From a virus: a DNA stretch of 36,993 nt. The notes under the pieces were generated by a model. It was given only the letters and a program-made list of their open reading frames with translations, was not told the DNA's origin and did no database searches. Position numbers and translations under genes: made by a program. How positions within the stretch are numbered: position 1 is the first letter of the stretch; the number at the start of each line of letters is the position of its first letter. Where the stretch lies: IMG/VR virus record IMGVR_UViG_3300035698_015393, positions 1 through 36,993 of that record, one strand, 5' to 3'. Of this stretch, positions 7,197-15,243 are shown piece after piece.

Positions 7197-9907
7197 TAGG
7201 CTATTTCTATCCTTCCATCCGGTAACCGCACTTGGTTCATTAACTTGTCCATCATTGCCCGGTGCTGAGCGTTCTGCTTGGATGGCAAGACTTTTCCTGC
7301 TCTAGCTGCCTGTGGCCACATCTTAGCTGCGTGGTAAGCTAACATCATGCTGATTACGCAGTCATCATTGAGGCCTTGGGCGGCTCCCGTCTTCGACTTG
7401 TCTTCAATATAGACAAACGAGCCAAACTCTTCCACGGTGGTGAGGTCATTGAAAACAATCTCGTCAGCCTGAAGGGCAGCCTGGAACTCTCTAATTAAGA
7501 GCCATTTGCTCGATTCGTTTGTGTTAAAGCCGTACTTACTTGATACGTTAGGCGACTCATCTAAATGTTGCTCCTGTTGGTAGTTCCTTGGGTATTGATA
7601 GGTTAATACCAACGCATCCTGCACAGCGTTGCCTGGGTAGTTTGTCTCTACGCAGATCATAGCGTTATTGTAGTACCGACCTAATTGGTCAGCAAACCGC
7701 GCCACGTCCACCACAGACCACTTAGCCCTAAATACGGCCACTTGCTCGAAAGGAATCCGATTGGACAGCACCTGCATCACTGACCAGTCTGTAGAGACGC
7801 CTGTGGAGGTGTCAATGCCTATGGTGTACTTGGTGTCCTTCTCTGGCTCTCCCCAAACCTTCAGGGGGCCATTTGGTACCGGCTCAAATTCAATTCCCAC
7901 TAAGAATCTCCGATTCTATGCAAGCTACGCAACGTCCTTTAGTATCCCACTAGGGGCTACTTCTTCTTTTACTTTCTCCATCCATTCCAGCAACAGTTTC
8001 CTGCTAAACACTGGGTTCCCACCAAAGATAACATAGTCACCGTAAATACGGGTGGCTCTTTCATCCTCTGGTAGGGTGGCAGCAAACGCCTCAACTGCCT
8101 CCATTGGCAAGTATGGGTTCTCTATCATACCTGCAAAGGTTCTAAATACGTCTTCTCGCTCACTAAGGGCCTTAAGCCAAGCCGTTCCACGAACTGGGGT
8201 GGCAGTCATCCACCATGGCCCTGCCATATCTACCAACCGTGCTTCCAGCTCGGAAAAGATGTCAGTCTTTTTCGGTTCCTCATCTATCCAGGCAAAATCT
8301 ATCTTAGCTGCCTGAAACTTTTCAGTGCCCATCTCAGTGGACTTGAAGACTATCTTCCATTCTCGCCCATCACCCTTACAAATCCAGATATTGTCCTGCT
8401 TGTAGAACTTGGCCTTAAACCTATTTGGTAGAAACTTCTCAAAGAGAGGTCGGTCGACGTCTCTTATCATAGCGTTATCTAAGCCAACTATCCAACCTAT
8501 TCCCTCATCTGGAAATTTCCTGAGCGGGTGCTGGCCTGTAACTGCGAGGCAGCATTCATAGGCTCCCATTTCACTATTGCATGTGGCAATAAAATCGCCT
8601 ACTAAGAAGCAATGATCTGGGTGGTCTATTTCAATACAATAGCATTTGTGCTTGCCTGTCGGTTCAATTGACCTTACAATCCTACTTGAATAATCACAGT
8701 TTCGCTTTGTCTTATCTGGCAATTTATGTTTCATCTCACAGGGAATGTCATATGCTCGCCATGTTACATTCCAATAAATGCCTACCTTGCCATTGTTAGT
8801 GCAGGTTTTTTTGACCCTCTCAAGTGTAGCTTTGCCACCTAAACTTTTAACTAATACCTGGAAATCTCTTGCAAGTTGCTCTGACTTTACAGTGAAGCCA
8901 TATAAGAATCCATCAGTATCAATTAATCCTGCAAGTAATTGCTTTCTTTGTTCTATAGTGCCCGCAAGGTATTCTAAGGGTATAAATTTACTTCCCGACC
9001 TAGTATCACGTAAACCTAGTTTAGTGAGTATGCTTTCAAGGCGTTTACTTCCTGTAAAACGATAAGATATTGCACTTGTTCCCTGCTTACTATCCTCAGT
9101 ACACCCCTTAACTATCGAAGCAACGCCCTCGATTACTCTGTGGGCCACATCTGGGTTATCTGAGGTGAACGTAATACATTTACTAAAACATCCATCACCT
9201 AAAAGAGCACCTAATGAATATGGATCAATTGGCACATTAGCCCTAGCACCGTATTCAACCTTTTTTGGACTTAACATCCTAGTTCTCATTGAAACTGAAT
9301 TATCAAGTCGCACTATAAGCTCTTTGATGGTTTTTCTGCGAATCTTTACTTTCTCTTGTTTGCCATGGTGGTTAAAATACTCGCCACTCCTGAGTTTTAC
9401 GGGGAACGGGTGAGAATCAGCAGATTCAACCGAGGCTTTATCACTAAATGTGGTTTTATAGCAATCAAGCTCCCCATTGTCGTACTTCTTAGTAACCCTT
9501 GCAGGGGCAGAGTTGCCTGTTTTAAGGTCATAGCTTAAGACGTAATCGTTTACACTGATATCTTTAATTGCTTTTTCTGTCCCATCAGCCATCCGCACAA
9601 GCTGAATATCCCGAATAGGCTTTCCGATACGATTTGCGCCTAAAGCTACTCTTCCTTTATGCTTAGCGGCCATAAGGAAGTCCCATTGCCAACTTGGACT
9701 TCCGTCGCTTCTTTTAAAGTAAGGTTCAAATTGATAAAAGGGCTGTTTAGCCCTCTCCAGAGTCGCCCTCATCTGGTTCTTGTTCTGCGGATTGCTCGCC
9801 CACTCCGTATTGGTTGCTAGTTGCCTGTAGGTCACTAAGGAGCTCCGCATCTGATGCACTGGCAAGGCTATGTGTGAGGTCGATTTCCTTTGGGGCGTCA
9901 TCGCCAT
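7196..9907 (-). CDS. terL: Terminase large subunit with intein and two in-frame TAG codons
   Basis: The motor that pumps DNA into the procapsid. The N-terminal ATPase has Walker A GANRIGK-S, split by an intein (residues 97-444), and Walker B FAWIDEEP near residue 539. After residue 660 the frame meets TAG, two codons, then TAG (7927-7925 and 7918-7916), and continues in frame into the RNase H-fold nuclease: YTIGIDTSTG, CVETN and the acidic LNDDCVISM. It may be decoded by readthrough as one chain. Alternatively the nuclease half starts at GTG 7900, which has GGAG 7 nt upstream in the loop of a hairpin (7903-7917), giving a split terminase. The start at 9907 has AGGA 8 nt upstream and overlaps the small terminase gene. 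Stop TAA. Confidence 0.85.
7903..7917 (-). promoter_or_regulatory. Hairpin presenting a ribosome binding site inside the terminase frame
   Basis: AGAATC and GATTCT pair around GGA, so GGAG sits in and beside the loop, 7 nt before an in-frame GTG at 7900. The same geometry is found before the ATG at 35919. This supports separate initiation of the nuclease domain. Confidence 0.5.
8576..9619 (-). other. Intein in the terminase Walker A loop (LAGLIDADG type, probably class 3)
   Basis: About 348 residues are inserted exactly between GANRIGK and the Ser that completes Walker A. The insert ends ...FIATCN with Ser as the +1 residue, as expected for protein splicing. It begins with Pro rather than Cys or Ser. 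Block B is near ADSHPFPV, block F reads CYCIEIDHPDHCF with Cys where most inteins have Asp, and Thr precedes the final CN. A non-nucleophilic first residue plus a block F Cys and block G Thr matches class 3 inteins, although the usual Trp is not obvious. Two LAGLIDADG motifs (LGALLGDG and LLAGLIDTDG) show a homing endonuclease domain. Confidence 0.85.
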
Positions 9908-10232
9908 ATATCTGTCCTAGCTTTTTTATTGCGCCCATTCGGGCTATATTATCTTCCACTTCAACTAGCTCTCCAGCTACGCATATCTTCCTGCTTGCTG
10001 TGGCTAGATGTATAAGCTCCCCTGCGTATTCGGCTACAGAGAAATCCTGAGCCTCCAGAGCATTAATAACCAAGTCCCTGTAAGCCTGCTTCTTCTTGGT
10101 TCGCTTAACAGTGTCTCTGGATGTGCCAACTATTTTGGCTGTTTCGTCTAATGTTTTTCCGTCCAAGGTATGTGCCTTAAATATTTTGAAGTCCCTGAGG
10201 TCCATGGAGTTTTCTGGTCGTTTAGCTGGCAT
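9747..10232 (-). CDS. terS: Terminase small subunit
   Basis: A 161-residue protein has an N-terminal helix-turn-helix (LDETAKIVGTSRDTVKRTKKK), a helical centre and an acidic, low-complexity C-terminus (EQEPDEGDSGEG). This matches small terminases, which recognise the packaging site and regulate the ATPase, and it directly precedes the large subunit gene, overlapping it by about 160 nt. The ATG directly follows the TAA of the upstream holin-like gene. Assigned from context, helix-turn-helix and size; the primary sequence of this family varies widely. Confidence 0.75.
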   Translation of the reverse strand: MPAKRPENSMDLRDFKIFKAHTLDGKTLDETAKIVGTSRDTVKRTKKKQAYRDLVINALEAQDFSVAEYAGELIHLATASRKICVAGELVEVEDNIARMGAIKKLGQIYGDDAPKEIDLTHSLASASDAELLSDLQATSNQYGVGEQSAEQEPDEGDSGEG

Positions 10233-10448
10233 TTAATTCACCACATGGGGCTGCATAGCCAATACTTTCATGAGTAGCCCAACACAAGCCGAGCTCATCA
10301 TGGCAAAGAGGAGGGTGATAACCCAACTTGGGCGACCTAGTAGGCGGTCTCGTATGTCGTTTATAGCTTCACCAAATTCTTCCATCTTTTTTTCAATGTT
10401 CTCTATTTTGGTTTTGTTCTCCACGCCAAGGGTGCATGAGTCTTCCAA
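10233..10448 (-). CDS. Holin-like small membrane protein
   Basis: The 71-residue product has an N-terminal coiled-coil (NKTKIENIEKKMEEFGEAI) and one strongly hydrophobic segment (WVITLLFAMMSSACVGLLM) near the C-terminus. This is the layout of XhlA-like haemolysin/holin proteins. Translation probably starts at TTG 10448, because a full AAGGAGG lies 5 nt upstream. The upstream gene ends in TAG 15 nt earlier in the same frame, so a fused readthrough product is formally possible but the strong ribosome site argues for independent initiation. A lysis role is inference from topology; no endolysin is adjacent. Confidence 0.45.
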   Translation of the reverse strand: MEDSCTLGVENKTKIENIEKKMEEFGEAINDIRDRLLGRPSWVITLLFAMMSSACVGLLMKVLAMQPHVVN

Positions 10449-10460
10449 AGGAACCTCCTT

Positions 10461-11012
10461 CTAATAGCCGTCTATGTCGCAGTTAATGCTTCCTGATGCT
10501 ACAGTAGGGAAGAGTACGATTATATATCCATCCGGACCCAAGTCAAACTCTAGTTGGCCAGTTGAACCCAGGCCGCCGCTTGCTCCAGCGCCTGCTGTTG
10601 CGCCATCCGTAATAGTTACTCCGCCTATTGTGGTGTCTGTGGTAGTTGTGATAGTATCCGCTATATACTCGCCTGCATCATTTGTTTGCGCCCCTGCCGT
10701 GACTACACCTATCCATCTCTGGTTCATTACTCCACCCTTGGTGCATGTCCATACTTCGGTATCTGGGCAAGTAACGTTATCGGCTGAGCCAGTGAAGGTT
10801 AATACGACGGCGTTCCACCGCTGTGTGATCTTTTTGGCATCGTCATGGAGATTTGACCAATGCCGAGTCCCTATGGCCATTGGGGCGTCTGTGGCTGCCA
10901 CTACGGCTGACCGCAGACGGACTACTTGCTGCCTACTGGTCTCTAGATAGGCTCCCATCAAAAGCGGGGTGAGCATTACTGCTAATAGTATGGTTGCTAA
11001 TGTTTTTCTCAT
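10461..11012 (-). CDS. Secreted or virion-associated protein with signal peptide
   Basis: This 183-residue protein begins with a clear signal peptide (MRKTLATILLAVMLTPLLMG). The mature part is Thr/Gly/Asp-rich with four cysteines in pairs (CPDTEVWTC; a later C near the end), suggesting an extracellular beta-rich fold. It is co-directional with the spike-like gene upstream, which also carries a signal peptide. I do not recognise the family. The start ATG has AAGGAAAATT upstream. It may be a surface protein made by the host cell under phage control or a virion accessory. Confidence 0.55.
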   Translation of the reverse strand: MRKTLATILLAVMLTPLLMGAYLETSRQQVVRLRSAVVAATDAPMAIGTRHWSNLHDDAKKITQRWNAVVLTFTGSADNVTCPDTEVWTCTKGGVMNQRWIGVVTAGAQTNDAGEYIADTITTTTDTTIGGVTITDGATAGAGASGGLGSTGQLEFDLGPDGYIIVLFPTVASGSINCDIDGY

Positions 11013-11042
11013 AATTTTCCTTGCTTTGTAGTTTTCTATGGA

Positions 11043-12812
11043 TTACTGCATTATTTCTGGCTTAATCAACAATGCATCAATCACGCCGTTAGCATCGTCG
11101 GTTGCGTAGGCCTCAAGAGCTATTGCGAACACCATTTCTGTGGCGGCTCCCTTCACTGCGATTCCCGCTGCCGTTGTCGTCGTAAGGTAATCACCGATAG
11201 AAATATCCGCCGTGCCGTCAACTTTGACGTTCTTTATGAATCCCTCTATACAAATTGCTCCAGAAGCATCATTCGCTATAGTTTCCATCGCTACACCATA
11301 CACAGCATTATCAGCAGCAGAGGTGGTAGATGCTACCTCTATTGATGCTCCGCCAGTTCCTGTGTACTTCGATATTACTACATCACCTGACCCAAGCGAC
11401 CCACTGCCGGTTGTATTCTCTCGCTGGACAACTCTCTTATTAACTGTTTCAGGGCCACCGCTAGCACAGGTGTTGTCAATAAAATTAAGAAGTGCTGAGC
11501 CTTGCGTAAAGAACACATTTTCGGGGCCATCTATGTAGTTGTTAGAAATAGTGCCTGTTGAAGCAGACGATGTAATAAAATTACCAATCGCATTACTTTC
11601 CGCTTCGGACTCTATTAGATTGCAATTCGTAATAACTATATTTGTTGGATTTGCTAAATAGATTGCGGGCTTAGGTCCTTGCTGTTGAAGCCACGAGTCG
11701 GCAGTGTAAGAAGTACCTCCCCTATCTTTCAACGCCCACGCAGAATCCAGCATACAGCCGACAAGTTGGGAGTTTGCTCCAGAAGCATAAAAATGACCAT
11801 TGCGACTTTGAAGCACTCTGCATGCAAACGCCCTGAAATCGCTTTGAGCCCATACGCCCCATTCGCAATACTTAATGTGTGAGCCGATAAACTCAGATCC
11901 ACCTCTAATACCAACTCGACAAAATTCTACTGTGGTATTAGTGACTTGTTGATTCCATGCGTTACCTAACCATATTCCATACTTCGGAAAACTACTCACC
12001 CACACTCTGGTAATCTTATTATCTTTAGTGTCGGTATCGCTCCAGAAAATACCTGTTCCCGAAAGGTTTCCCATGCGAAGTATACCGTCACTTTTACCAT
12101 AGCCTGCCGCCACCTCAACATTCGGCACAGTCTCTGTCACTGTAAGTATTGCAGTGGTTGTTCCTGCTATACTTTCAATCGTGTACTCACCATTATTCTC
12201 GCGCCCGGTAGCAGTATGCGAACCCTGTATTTCGACTTTTGTGTACCCGTATTGTGTAAACCAGACATCTGCTGTTACGGCTGCCAACGAAATCTCAATA
12301 GTATTAGCCCCAACAGCTACAATATTGTAAAACGTAGACTCTCCCCAAACACCGAGATCGCGAATCTGCATGAAGAAGCCAGTCCCATCGCTGATGTAAT
12401 CAATACAGTTGCCTGTGGTACTCGCGTCAGCAGCGTCATAAGCACCATCACGGCCTCGATACAGCAAGCTGGTTGCATTGATGCCACTACCCTCAAGTGT
12501 TACACCGCCCCGCATACTGATAGTGCTTCCGACGTAAAAGTTTCCCTCAGTCAAATGAACGATCCCTCTGCCATCACCCGCAGCAGGAGTCGTGTATGCT
12601 GTTAGCGAATCAATCGCTGCCTGTATCTGGACATCGTCGTCTGTTCCATTGCAGGTGTAATTAGCTCCCTCTTTTGCTCTCCTAGGTGCATCTGAGGCTG
12701 CTACGGTCACTATTCCAGATAAAGTCCTTCTATACCGCCCTCGTTCAGAACCTGCCCCAAGAGCTAGTGTAGTTAGTCCTAATATTAAGAGTGTTATTAG
12801 TATTTTCTTCAT
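11043..12812 (-). CDS. Beta-helix (pectate-lyase-like) tail-spike-like protein with signal peptide
   Basis: The 589-residue protein starts with a signal peptide (MKKILITLLILGLTTLALG), followed by the DVQIQAAIDSLTAY segment that commonly opens right-handed beta-helix spike domains. It then has GGVTLEGSG and repeated Asn/Gly-rich rungs (for example NIVITNCNLI, TISNNYIDGP). The C-terminal 110 residues form a separate beta-domain, ending in LIKPEIMQ, that resembles phage decoration or DUF2190-like domains. Depolymerase spikes bind and cleave surface glycans. A signal peptide is unusual for a spike because virion proteins assemble in the cytoplasm. The active-site residues cannot be named. Confidence 0.7.
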   Translation of the reverse strand: MKKILITLLILGLTTLALGAGSERGRYRRTLSGIVTVAASDAPRRAKEGANYTCNGTDDDVQIQAAIDSLTAYTTPAAGDGRGIVHLTEGNFYVGSTISMRGGVTLEGSGINATSLLYRGRDGAYDAADASTTGNCIDYISDGTGFFMQIRDLGVWGESTFYNIVAVGANTIEISLAAVTADVWFTQYGYTKVEIQGSHTATGRENNGEYTIESIAGTTTAILTVTETVPNVEVAAGYGKSDGILRMGNLSGTGIFWSDTDTKDNKITRVWVSSFPKYGIWLGNAWNQQVTNTTVEFCRVGIRGGSEFIGSHIKYCEWGVWAQSDFRAFACRVLQSRNGHFYASGANSQLVGCMLDSAWALKDRGGTSYTADSWLQQQGPKPAIYLANPTNIVITNCNLIESEAESNAIGNFITSSASTGTISNNYIDGPENVFFTQGSALLNFIDNTCASGGPETVNKRVVQRENTTGSGSLGSGDVVISKYTGTGGASIEVASTTSAADNAVYGVAMETIANDASGAICIEGFIKNVKVDGTADISIGDYLTTTTAAGIAVKGAATEMVFAIALEAYATDDANGVIDALLIKPEIMQ

Positions 12813-12847
12813 TGTTTCCTTTGTCTTAGCTCACTGCCTCCACCATT

Positions 12848-12876
12848 CTCCCGGTTGTTACTTGCGTAACCGGGAG
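12848..12876 (-). terminator. GC-rich hairpin between genes
   Basis: CTCCCGGTT pairs with AACCGGGAG around an 11-nt loop in the 120-nt gap before the spike gene. There is no T run, so it may be an mRNA stability or processing hairpin rather than an intrinsic terminator. Confidence 0.4.
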
Positions 12877-12897
12877 GAACGTTTCCGGCTGCCAATT

Positions 12898-12918
12898 TTG
12901 CATGGACTTCCGCCCATT
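12898..12918. repeat. 21-bp exact repeat, copy 1 (intergenic)
   Basis: TTGCATGGACTTCCGCCCAT plus one more T is identical to positions 35363-35383, which lie inside the SPFH-like gene. This copy is intergenic, between the 71-residue gene and the spike gene. Confidence 0.7.
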
Positions 12919-12932
12919 TTCCTTATATAGGT

Positions 12933-13148
12933 TTAATTACCCTCATGGGCTTGGTATTCCTTTTCCCGGTGCAGGGAGGACAGGATAGCTTCCTGATAGC
13001 TTTCGTCGGTCAGAACTGCCACCCATCCGTCCTGTTTGAGGTCCTCTCGTTGGCTTTCCGGGGCGTTGATCTGCTCAAGGTAGCTTTCTAGCTCCTCGTT
13101 CACCCGGTCTATCTCAGCCTGCTCGGTGTATTTCTTACTTGTTTCCAC
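12933..13148 (-). CDS. Small acidic protein, function unknown
   Basis: A 71-residue, mostly helical, acidic protein. The segment REDLKQDGWVAVL faintly resembles the DLvQEG motif of sigma-70 region 2, but there is no DNA-binding region, so I do not assign a function. The start is a GTG at 13148 with AGGAAAG upstream. It stands alone between a terminator-like hairpin and the spike gene. Confidence 0.5.
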   Translation of the reverse strand: METSKKYTEQAEIDRVNEELESYLEQINAPESQREDLKQDGWVAVLTDESYQEAILSSLHREKEYQAHEGN

Positions 13149-13234
13149 TGGCTTACTTTCCTATCTTATCTGCCACTTGCCCAGCTTTTTTCTTTCCCTT
13201 GCCAGAGCCTTACCTTGCTTATGTATACCTTACT

Positions 13235-13248
13235 GGGGGGTACCCCCC
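13235..13248. repeat. G6-TA-C6 perfect palindrome
   Basis: GGGGGGTACCCCCC is a perfect 14-bp palindrome in the 224-nt gap between the 71-residue gene and the Zn/HTH gene. It might be a protein-binding site or a short hairpin; nothing else in the gap explains it. Confidence 0.4.
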
Positions 13249-13269
13249 TCTACTATATAGTGGTAATGT

Positions 13270-13315
13270 AAAGAGAAAATATGCCCCATTTAGAGTTAAG
13301 TCCTTATGGGGCATA
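13270..13315 (-). terminator. Rho-independent terminator after the Zn/HTH gene
   Basis: On the minus strand TATGCCCCAT pairs with ATGGGGCATA (10 bp) around a 16-nt loop and is followed by TTTTCTCTTT. It lies about 60 nt past the stop of the gene ending at 13373. Confidence 0.65.
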
Positions 13316-13372
13316 GGGTTAAGAAAATTCGTAAACTTTACATTGTTTTTTATTAGGCCAAAAACGCTGGTT

Positions 13373-13645
13373 TTAGAACTTATGAATGATTTTAGATTCG
13401 TCAATATTATTGAAATTAACCATTTTTGTCAAGTCGAAGTCATTCTCGTGATTTCGGAACAGTATTGGCCTCAATCCTCTCAAGCTTACCATTCTTGCAT
13501 GTATTGTTTGCCTGGACACTCCGAGCTTAGTTGCTGTGGCTTCGGTGGAGAGTCCATCTATATATAAGGCAATATATGCTTCGAGTTCTTTTTCGGTTGG
13601 GGCTACCCTGAGTTTATGGCCGCATTTTGGGCAGGCTATCTTCAT
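13373..13645 (-). CDS. Zinc-ribbon plus helix-turn-helix regulator
   Basis: The start is the ATG overlapping the upstream metallophosphoesterase stop (TAATG). The 90-residue protein begins CPKCGHKLRV, half of a zinc ribbon, followed by a helix-turn-helix (YIDGLSTEATATKLGVSRQTIHARMVSL) of the resolvase/sigma-4 type. It probably binds DNA and may regulate late transcription. The C-terminus is unremarkable. A terminator follows it, making it the last gene of this transcription unit. Confidence 0.6.
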   Translation of the reverse strand: MKIACPKCGHKLRVAPTEKELEAYIALYIDGLSTEATATKLGVSRQTIHARMVSLRGLRPILFRNHENDFDLTKMVNFNNIDESKIIHKF

Positions 13646-14427
13646 TACTCTGTAACCTCCAAACACTTCAATTTAGGTATAATTGGCGTTATCTTAGCTT
13701 CTTTCTTGTCTATATCTATGACAACTATACCCAGATCAACCGTTCCAGAGCACCTTCTGGCCCCGAACTTGCTTCCGTAGCCCTGAAGTGCAGGGGTAGA
13801 GATAGCTTTTACCACCTTATTGCCTATTTTGGATTCACAACAGGCGTACTTGTGAACGTGAGACCGGATTAGTAAGTCCGCTTGAGGTTGCTGGCCCCGA
13901 GAGGCCCACAGTTGGTTCTGGAGCACCTCTTTGGCTAAAGCCGTAAATATCCCGTATGGGACTGATGTCGAGGAGAGGTGGTGTTTGCAGTCTATCGTGA
14001 GGCCGCCCACTCGAATCCATTCGTGGCTGCCTATCTTGCATTTTAGAGCTTTGGCTATTGTCTCTTCGAAGTCTTCCTTGTTTCCGGTGTGGTAGCCCGT
14101 GCCGTAGGTCATCGAGTGTTTTACTGCCTTGGCCTGTTCTATGCATATCAGAGCTATTCGTGCTTGTTCTTGGCGATCCGTAGTAATAACTTCCGTCCCT
14201 CCAGACCTCCATCCGTCCCCGTCTATAGCATCCCCGTTGATTAGAAGGTGGTTTATTGGGGCCAATGTCTTCATTGTCTTGGCATACCAAGCCCAGATTT
14301 CCCTCTGGGCTGCTGCCCACTTGTTCCAGCGGGAGTTGCCCTGGCGGGTCTTGAATTGGAATTCTGGTGGTGTCAGGCCCACTACGTGTCCGGAATGTTT
14401 GTCTGATAGTATCACTAATCGTTCCAT
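13645..14427 (-). CDS. Calcineurin-like metallophosphoesterase
   Basis: The 260-residue protein has the ordered motifs of this superfamily: LSDKHSGH (D-x-H-type metal ligands) at the N-terminus, LLINGDAIDGDG (G-D), GTGYHTGNKEDFEE (GNH-like position) near residue 110, HHLSS, and the terminal SHVHKYACC (G-H-x-H equivalent). It may act on nucleotides, RNA or phosphoprotein; related phage enzymes include 2',3'-cyclic phosphodiesterases and polynucleotide phosphatases. The ATG has AAGGACAACA upstream. A different frame over the same DNA is occupied by the tail of the membrane protein gene. Confidence 0.75.
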   Translation of the reverse strand: MERLVILSDKHSGHVVGLTPPEFQFKTRQGNSRWNKWAAAQREIWAWYAKTMKTLAPINHLLINGDAIDGDGWRSGGTEVITTDRQEQARIALICIEQAKAVKHSMTYGTGYHTGNKEDFEETIAKALKCKIGSHEWIRVGGLTIDCKHHLSSTSVPYGIFTALAKEVLQNQLWASRGQQPQADLLIRSHVHKYACCESKIGNKVVKAISTPALQGYGSKFGARRCSGTVDLGIVVIDIDKKEAKITPIIPKLKCLEVTE

Positions 14428-14695
14428 TGTTGTCCTTCTCTTTAATAGAGTAATAAATTACTAAGCTTAACCATAGGCAGTTGGCAGCCATTGTGAAGAC
14501 TGCGCCTATAAAGCTGGCGGTTTGGTTGAGGCTTGGGTAGTAAGCCAGGTTCCAAATTCCCCATATAGCAAAGAAGGAAAGTGTGGTTGCACTAACCCCC
14601 TTTGCGCTATGGTTTCTGTGTGTCTTTAGGCAGCTTAATAGGATAAAAATACTGCCAGTTAGCTCAAATGCTGAGTTAACTATGTCATGCGGCAT
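13835..14695 (-). CDS. SWEET-like membrane protein with overprinted tail
   Basis: From ATG 14695, about 90 residues form three hydrophobic segments (AFELTGSIFILLSCLK, LSFFAIWGIWNLAYY, FTMAANCLWLSLVIYY), with the KGVSATTLSF motif reminiscent of PQ-loop/SemiSWEET-type proteins. The frame then stays open to 13835, giving 197 further residues rich in Arg, Ser, Pro and Gln that overlap the metallophosphoesterase out of frame. That tail looks like overprinting or the result of a lost stop or frameshift, since the membrane core alone resembles a complete small protein. The start overlaps the HAD gene end. Confidence 0.5.
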   Translation of the reverse strand: MPHDIVNSAFELTGSIFILLSCLKTHRNHSAKGVSATTLSFFAIWGIWNLAYYPSLNQTASFIGAVFTMAANCLWLSLVIYYSIKEKDNNGTISDTIRQTFRTRSGPDTTRIPIQDPPGQLPLEQVGSSPEGNLGLVCQDNEDIGPNKPPSNQRGCYRRGRMEVWRDGSYYYGSPRTSTNSSDMHRTGQGSKTLDDLRHGLPHRKQGRLRRDNSQSSKMQDRQPRMDSSGRPHDRLQTPPLLDISPIRDIYGFSQRGAPEPTVGLSGPATSSGLTNPVSRSQVRLL

Positions 14696-15242
14696 TGGCC
14701 ATCTCCACTGCATTTTCTAGCATTTCTTCTACGAATGAGTACGTATCTTCTTCATAGAATGAGTTCCACTTACGAGGCACTGGGATGGACAAGCCGCCTT
14801 CCTTTGTGAAGTCTTCTAGGTTTTTATCTCTATCATCTATCAAGATGTGATCTTTGCTTGCACAGAAGTCTTTGCCTGGTCCTACAAGATACTGTCTTTT
14901 GTATTGCGGTATATTGGTTTTTATCCATTCTATTTTACCGGATATGCTTCCTGGGTGGAATGTTGGTGATGTTAGTATACATATATCTTCTGTATTAAAG
15001 TTGTTTTCTACCAGGGTTAGAATATCCTTGCCATCTGGCATCCACTTAAGGTTGGCCCAGAAATCATGGTCAAGATTGTCCCAGAACTGTCTAGTTGACA
15101 TTCTTCCGTTTGGTGGTGGGCAAGTGTCCCAATTGGCTAGTTCGTATGGGTAGTCTTCGTACGAATACGGCAAATTGTGGAACTTATGAGCGCCTTTCAT
15201 GAAGTCTATAAGCACTCCATCTAAGTCTAAGAAACATTTCAT
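14685..15242 (-). CDS. HAD-family 5'(3')-nucleotidase-like phosphatase
   Basis: The 185-residue product has the HAD motif I FLDLDGVLIDF, a motif II-like segment CILTSPTFHPG and motif III/IV HILIDDRDKNLEDF. This matches the 5'-nucleotidase-like HAD proteins common in phages, which dephosphorylate deoxynucleotide monophosphates. I chose ATG 15242 because GAGG lies 7 nt before it and it sits two bases past the previous stop. It is next to a DUF5664-like nucleotide hydrolase, forming a small nucleotide-metabolism pair. Confidence 0.75.
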   Translation of the reverse strand: MKCFLDLDGVLIDFMKGAHKFHNLPYSYEDYPYELANWDTCPPPNGRMSTRQFWDNLDHDFWANLKWMPDGKDILTLVENNFNTEDICILTSPTFHPGSISGKIEWIKTNIPQYKRQYLVGPGKDFCASKDHILIDDRDKNLEDFTKEGGLSIPVPRKWNSFYEEDTYSFVEEMLENAVEMANAA

Positions 15243-15243
15243 T

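Noticed and set aside
10446-10463. Readthrough fusion of the secreted protein and holin-like protein
   Set aside because: A full AAGGAGG in front of the TTG at 10448 indicates independent initiation.
13139-13567. Plus-strand ORF of 142 codons
   Set aside because: It overlaps the zinc/HTH gene and a terminator, has no ribosome site, and its composition is that of an antisense shadow.
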